A DNA stretch of 64,000 nucleotides from Oceanobacillus limi (lineage in GTDB: Bacteria > Bacillota > Bacilli > Bacillales > Amphibacillaceae). A program made the position numbers and the translations under genes. This document shows positions 59,902 to 64,000 of this stretch, one piece after another (positions within the stretch are counted from its first letter, which is position 1; each line of letters starts with the position of its first letter). Below the pieces are notes generated by a model. That model searched no databases and was not told the origin of the DNA. It saw nothing but the letters and a program-made list of their open reading frames with translations. The stretch is from positions 124,001 through 188,000 of the forward strand of contig NZ_FOHE01000006.1 of NCBI RefSeq assembly GCF_900111445.1. Direction: 5' to 3'.

Positions 59902-61047
59902 ATGGAATTTACGGTTAATCTTCCATATTTTAAAAAAGCAATCTCCATCGTTAGTAATATTGTATCTGCAAAGACTACACTTTCATTATTAACTGGAGTA
60001 AAATTAGTTGCATCTGCAGATAAACTGACTCTAATCGGAAGTAATGCGGATGTGATTATTCAAAAAGACATTCCAAAGTATATGGATGGAAAACAGGTAT
60101 TAGAAGTCTATCAACCTGGTAGCATCATTCTTTCAGCAAAATATCTAAGTGACCTTGTAAGTAAATTACCAGGTGAAATACATATTAAAGTAAACGAACA
60201 TGACAGAGTAACGATACAGTCTGAGGAAGTCATAACCACGTTCAATGGTATGAATCCAGATGATTACCCAACTGTTCCTAGCGTAAAAGAGATAAGTAGG
60301 GTTCAATTAGCAAGTAATGAATTGGCAGAGATCATTAAGCAGACTGGGTTTGCTGTTTCTAAAAATGAGTCTCGACCTGTACTTACAGGTGTGCAATTTA
60401 GTTTGAAGGACAACGAGCTTATTGCCGTTGCTACAAATTCTCATCGATTAGCTTTGCGGAAACAGAAAGTTCGTACCGGTGATAACTGTACTTGTATTAT
60501 ACCAAGTAACACACTACAGGAATTAACGAAAATAATAGGCACTGGTTCAACACCCATCAATGTTTCTATATCGGAAAAGCATATTGCCTTTGAAGCAGAA
60601 TTAACTACTTTATATTCGAAATTAATAGAGGGGAATTACCCCGATATATCAACTTTAGTACCAGCCGAATCAAAAACTATCCTAACATTAGATACGAAAA
60701 ATTTATTAAATGGAATAGATCGTGCGCGTCTTTTTGCTAGTGATAGGAAAAATAATAATATACATATTGAAAGTGAAGATAGTTCAATGATGAAAATCTC
60801 TTCCAATTCAACAGAAATAGGTAACATAGAAGAAACACAAGCAATCTATTCGATTGAAGGAGAGAAGCAATTTAAGATTGCCCTTGATGGAAATCTAATA
60901 GTCGATGCATTAAAGGTTATCAAGGAGGAGTTGGTAATGATTTCAATAAACGGCTCCATTAGACCTGTGCTAATGCAACCAAAAGGAAATAACAACTATC
61001 TCCATTTAATATCACCAGTTCGATCCTATGAAACAGCTAATACATAG
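59902..61047 (+). CDS. DNA polymerase III beta subunit paralogue (second sliding clamp)
   Basis: A 381-residue beta clamp with the normal three-domain size. Family segments include MEFTVNLPYFKKAISIVSNI, then GMNPDDYPTVP, AVATNSHRLALRKQ and the C-terminal RPVLMQPKGNNNYLHLISPV. The main dnaN lies beside dnaA and recF near the origin; none of these genes, nor gyrB, is present here, so this is an additional copy. Some Bacillaceae have a second clamp of this kind. The N-terminal residues and clamp-binding region are diverged. RBS GGGAGG. It follows a NUDIX gene by 14 bases. Confidence 0.9.
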   Translation: MEFTVNLPYFKKAISIVSNIVSAKTTLSLLTGVKLVASADKLTLIGSNADVIIQKDIPKYMDGKQVLEVYQPGSIILSAKYLSDLVSKLPGEIHIKVNEHDRVTIQSEEVITTFNGMNPDDYPTVPSVKEISRVQLASNELAEIIKQTGFAVSKNESRPVLTGVQFSLKDNELIAVATNSHRLALRKQKVRTGDNCTCIIPSNTLQELTKIIGTGSTPINVSISEKHIAFEAELTTLYSKLIEGNYPDISTLVPAESKTILTLDTKNLLNGIDRARLFASDRKNNNIHIESEDSSMMKISSNSTEIGNIEETQAIYSIEGEKQFKIALDGNLIVDALKVIKEELVMISINGSIRPVLMQPKGNNNYLHLISPVRSYETANT

Positions 61048-61108
61048 GGGAGGATAGTGAGATTAGAAAAAGTATTGTAGCTTAGGTTACTTTATGTAGG
61101 AGGGGGAA

Positions 61109-61312
61109 ATGATTATTAATTTGGTACAAAATCTTCATGAGTTTTCTGTGTTACTTTTACTTTTGGGCTCCTTTATTTATTATAGACAACTTAGAAAAGT
61201 AAAACGGGAAAGGAAACTTACCTCCTTAGAATCAACCATGTATGTGATTACACAGCTAGCATATATTCTCTGGGCGGGTAGTTATTTGCTCATGATACTA
61301 GATAAAAACTAA
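61109..61312 (+). CDS. Small two-span membrane protein
   Basis: A 67-residue protein with spans at about 9-25 and 44-63 and a basic loop (RQLRKVKRERK) between them. RBS AGGAGGGGG. Not recognised. Confidence 0.6.
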   Translation: MIINLVQNLHEFSVLLLLLGSFIYYRQLRKVKRERKLTSLESTMYVITQLAYILWAGSYLLMILDKN

Positions 61313-61381
61313 ACAAAGAAACGGTTAGTTAGTGAATGTATTTATTGAATTAATATCTATCCGAGGATAATGAGGTGAAGG

Positions 61382-62089
61382 ATGAAAAATCAAGTAAGAG
61401 CAGCGTTTAATCAACTAGCCAATGTGTATGAAAACTCTGTAGACACTACAAGTATGTACAATAGTGAATATGAAAGACCCGCAATGATGGCACATATTCC
61501 ATCTGATTTGAGTAACAAGAGTGTATTGGATGCAGGATGTGCTGCGGGTTGGTATACAGAACAATTACTCCAAAGAGGAGCAAATGTAGTTGCAACAGAT
61601 ATTAGTCCAAAAATGATTGAATCAACTAGGAGAAGAGTTGGGAGTACAGCTGAATTGATTTGTTTAGATCTAGAAGATAATATACCGTTTGCAGATCGAA
61701 CATTTGATTTTATAATTAGTTCTTTAACACTCCATTATTTAAAGGAGTGGGATCATACATTTCGTGAGTTTCAACGCATACTTAAACCCGGTGGAATAAT
61801 ACTATTTTCCATTCACCACCCGTTTTCAGATATTGAATTACTGTCAAATGGCAGCTACTTTTCTACTGATTTAATTTTAGACACGTGGAATAAAGAGGGA
61901 AAGTCCTATGAAGTTCCTTTCTACCGAAGACCTTTACAGCAAATTCTGAATAAAACCTTGCAGTATTTTTCTATTAGAAAAGTAATTGAACCTCAGCCAA
62001 CAATCCAGTTTAAAAGGAATTATCCAGACAAATATGAAAAACTACAAAGGAAGCCCCAATTTCTGATGATTAAGGCATCTAGAGACTAG
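61382..62089 (+). CDS. SAM-dependent methyltransferase (UbiE/COQ5-like)
   Basis: A 235-residue class I methyltransferase. Motif I is VLDAGCAAGWYTEQLLQRGA, followed by VVATDISPKMI and the post-I FDFIISSLTLHYLKEW. RBS GAGGTGAAGG. It belongs to the methyltransferase 11 group; substrate unknown. Confidence 0.9.
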   Translation: MKNQVRAAFNQLANVYENSVDTTSMYNSEYERPAMMAHIPSDLSNKSVLDAGCAAGWYTEQLLQRGANVVATDISPKMIESTRRRVGSTAELICLDLEDNIPFADRTFDFIISSLTLHYLKEWDHTFREFQRILKPGGIILFSIHHPFSDIELLSNGSYFSTDLILDTWNKEGKSYEVPFYRRPLQQILNKTLQYFSIRKVIEPQPTIQFKRNYPDKYEKLQRKPQFLMIKASRD

Positions 62090-62171
62090 ACACGAGTAAT
62101 AGTAATTTCGATTGGTTTATTCTTGCCTCGAGTCTGTAGTTAACCAAAATTAAAGTTAATGGAGGGCTTTC

Positions 62172-62576
62172 ATGAGAAAATATTTAGGTGTTGTTCTCCT
62201 AGTTCTTTTGTTAATTTCCTGTTCCAGCAATACCTATAAAGGGTTGATACTAGTAGAGGCTCAGGAAGTTAACGCAGATGAAACGTACGAGGAGCCTACT
62301 TCGATTGCGGAAGCTAAAACATTAGAGGAACTAATAGCGATATTTAAACAAATTAACTGGGAGCCACACATAGACCCGTCCATGGAAAGAAAAGAGGATG
62401 TGCTAGTATCTCTTTACTATAAATCAAGTGATAATACTACAAGGAAACGTTACGCATATCGAATTTGGTTTAATAACGGAGGAACTGCAATGATTATTAG
62501 TGATCATGAGAAAGAAGGGTATGGCGGATTGAATAAGAGAAGCGCAAAAAAGTTAAAAAAGATACTCCTGAAATAG
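62172..62576 (+). CDS. Hypothetical lipoprotein
   Basis: A 134-residue lipoprotein with signal peptide and lipobox LLISC (cysteine 17), then SSNTYKGLI and a soluble domain. RBS GGAGGG. Family not recognised. Confidence 0.7.
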   Translation: MRKYLGVVLLVLLLISCSSNTYKGLILVEAQEVNADETYEEPTSIAEAKTLEELIAIFKQINWEPHIDPSMERKEDVLVSLYYKSSDNTTRKRYAYRIWFNNGGTAMIISDHEKEGYGGLNKRSAKKLKKILLK

Positions 62577-62594
62577 AGTAGATCGACTTATAAA

Positions 62595-62620
62595 AAAATC
62601 CGTTCAATTGAACGGATTTT
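62595..62620. terminator. Bidirectional terminator
   Basis: A 26-bp perfect palindrome, AAAATCCGTTCAA then TTGAACGGATTTT, between convergent genes. Its last base is the last base of the lysE-type stop codon. Confidence 0.92.
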
Positions 62621-63252
62621 TAAATAGCTGTTTTGATGCCAAATCCTACTAGAATTAAAGCTGTCGATTTTTGAAAGACCTTTTGGAATTTCGAGTTAGT
62701 CAACCACTTTTTTGCATAATCGATTACATAAGCTAGAAATAAAAACCATAGGACCGCAAGCACGGTAAGAATTAGCGCTAATAGGATCAATTGCTGATTA
62801 ACGTTTCCGTTTAAATTTATGAATTGTGGCATGATTGTTATATAAACTATTACTGTTTTTGGGTTTAAGATGTTACTAAGCATCGCCTGAAAAAACGAAT
62901 CTTTATGATGCTGACTCGTGTTTTCAGTAGGGTTATCTTCCTTTGTCTGAAGTTCTTCAAGAGATGAGAATATGCTCTTTGTAAGGAAGCTTTTGATTCC
63001 CAAGTAAATTAAGTATGCAGCTCCTAAATATTTTATGATGTTGAAAAGGATTACAGAATTTGCGATGACAACAGATAAACCAAGGATTGCTATTAGCGTC
63101 CAAAAAGTAAGTCCTGTAGCCATTCCTAGAACAGTAAAGCGTCCAGCTTTCGTTCCGTAGCTAAGTGTGTTTTTTATGAGTAGCATGGTATCTGCGCCAG
63201 GCATGATAACCATCATTGCTGCAATCGATATGTATGTTAACAAGCTATCCAT
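62620..63252 (-). CDS. LysE/RhtB family exporter
   Basis: A 210-residue, six-span amino acid or metabolite exporter. The family start is PGADTMLLIKNTLSYGTKAG, followed by LGAAYLIYLGIKSF and NILNPKTVIVYITIMPQF. RBS AAAAGGAG. Divergent from a TrmB-type regulator, with similar operator boxes near both genes, so it is probably the target of that regulator. Confidence 0.9.
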   Translation of the reverse strand: MDSLLTYISIAAMMVIMPGADTMLLIKNTLSYGTKAGRFTVLGMATGLTFWTLIAILGLSVVIANSVILFNIIKYLGAAYLIYLGIKSFLTKSIFSSLEELQTKEDNPTENTSQHHKDSFFQAMLSNILNPKTVIVYITIMPQFINLNGNVNQQLILLALILTVLAVLWFLFLAYVIDYAKKWLTNSKFQKVFQKSTALILVGFGIKTAI

Positions 63253-63275
63253 AAGTATTTCTCCTTTTTATAAAT

Positions 63276-63293
63276 AGTGACTACTAAGGTAAC
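63276..63293. promoter_or_regulatory. Likely TrmB operator, box A
   Basis: AGTGACTACTAAGGTAAC lies about 24 bases before the lysE-type start. It matches box B at 16 of 18 positions. Confidence 0.65.
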
Positions 63294-63347
63294 TACTTAA
63301 GTTAGTTTACCATGTTTTATTGAAAAATCAATACTATTTGTTAAAAT

Positions 63348-63365
63348 AGTAACTACTAAGGTTAC
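63348..63365. promoter_or_regulatory. Likely TrmB operator, box B
   Basis: AGTAACTACTAAGGTTAC contains GTAAC-TACTAAG-GTTAC, an inverted repeat with 5-bp arms, 22 bases before the trmB-type start. Confidence 0.7.
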
Positions 63366-63387
63366 AACTATGTTTGTTGGAGGACTT

Positions 63388-64000
63388 ATGAAGGATACTA
63401 TTTTAGATACATTAAAAACGTTGAATTTTAATGAATATGAAGCAAAAGCATATCTAGCATTACTAGAAGAATCACCTCTTACAGGGTATAAAGTTGCGAA
63501 GATTTCAGGAGTTCCACGTTCCAAGGTTTATGAAGTACTAGACAATCTTGCCACTAGAGGGGATATTTTGGTAAGTCCTGGTGAAAAGCCTCAATATACT
63601 CCTGTTCCTGCAAAAGAGCTTATTAAGAATCGTCGGTTAAAAGCGGAAGAGAATTTTGATCAAGCGGAGGCTTTATTTGAGAGCTATGAAAATTCTGCTC
63701 ACGATCGTGAAAATATATGGAATATTACCGGACGTACGGAAATATTTGATAAGGTAAGAACAAGTATCGCTTCTACTGAAAAAAGAATTTTGTTGGAAAT
63801 TTGGAAAGAAGACTACAGCGAATTGGAGACTGAACTAAAACGGGCAGCTGGCAGAGGGATTAGTATTACAATTATTTCTTATGGAGACATCCAGTCTGAT
63901 TTCGCCAACGTTTATAATTACGACATGACTCTCGACATTACAGAGGAATATGGTGGACGGTGGTTGGTTTTTAGTAGAGATGATACGGAAGTAGTGACAG
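63388..64000 (+). CDS. TrmB family transcriptional regulator, N-terminal part
   Basis: The frame is open to the right edge, giving 204 residues of a regulator. The N-terminal winged helix reads LNFNEYEAKAYLALLEESPL and GYKVAKISGVPRSKVYEVLD, which is the TrmB signature. The C-terminal part, WNITGRTEIFDKVRTSIAST and onward, is the PLD-like effector domain of the family. RBS TTGGAGGA 3 bases before ATG. TrmB proteins sense sugars or other small molecules. Two similar boxes lie between it and the divergent exporter gene. Confidence 0.9.
   Translation, partial: MKDTILDTLKTLNFNEYEAKAYLALLEESPLTGYKVAKISGVPRSKVYEVLDNLATRGDILVSPGEKPQYTPVPAKELIKNRRLKAEENFDQAEALFESYENSAHDRENIWNITGRTEIFDKVRTSIASTEKRILLEIWKEDYSELETELKRAAGRGISITIISYGDIQSDFANVYNYDMTLDITEEYGGRWLVFSRDDTEVVT

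Overview
The window comes from the chromosome of a low-GC, endospore-forming member of the Bacillaceae (Bacillus / Virgibacillus / Oceanobacillus type). Support comes from a GerA-type germinant receptor operon, spore photoproduct lyase (splAB), a LysM-SleB spore cortex hydrolase, DUF3231 and SLAP-domain proteins, strong AGGAGG ribosome binding sites with many TTG and GTG starts, T-box control, and a Bacillus-type nitrate reductase operon. The genus cannot be fixed from the sequence alone. No rRNA, tRNA, CRISPR array or intact insertion sequence was seen.

Layout. 1-2.4 kb: small exported proteins, an RNase H-like protein and a SLAP protein. 2.5-6.5 kb: ger operon with a fourth, very small gene. 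6.5-12 kb: DUF3231, splAB, a pyrimidine-dimer glycosylase-like protein, a nucleotidyltransferase, DUF378, OsmC and DUF4870. 12-16.6 kb: a four-PAS diguanylate cyclase convergent with a secreted DUF5667 protein that sits behind a cyclic-di-GMP-I riboswitch, then a SleB-like hydrolase. 17-27.7 kb: anaerobic nitrate respiration (hemerythrin protein, two unknown small genes, narGHJI, a NarK transporter fused to a PAS domain, and a fumarase/aspartase-family lyase). 28-33.7 kb: small proteins, a K+ channel with an RCK domain, and a MarR-MFS efflux pair with a clear operator. 33.8-39.7 kb: LacI-regulated ABC importer and GH13 alpha-glucosidase for alpha-glucosides, with matching operators and a cre site. 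39.8-41.3 kb: a T-box leader (specifier read as CAA, Gln) controlling a DHA3 MFS transporter. 41.3-41.8 kb: a structured leader and two tiny peptides. 41.8-51.2 kb: mixed chromosomal genes, including a flotillin remnant, YkpA, YabR and DegV. 51-64 kb: an accessory-looking tract of single-gene transcription units (GNAT, NUDIX, methyltransferase, phosphotransferase, CPBP protease, an extra DNA polymerase sliding clamp) with several broken genes, ending in a LysE exporter divergent from a TrmB regulator with paired operators.

A feature running through the whole window is a palindrome of about 41 bp. Ten good and three degenerate copies lie mostly at gene ends. Several have a T-run and probably act as terminators, and some have altered the ends of genes. 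Two genes carry one-base deletions in homopolymer runs, which may be real decay or sequencing error.
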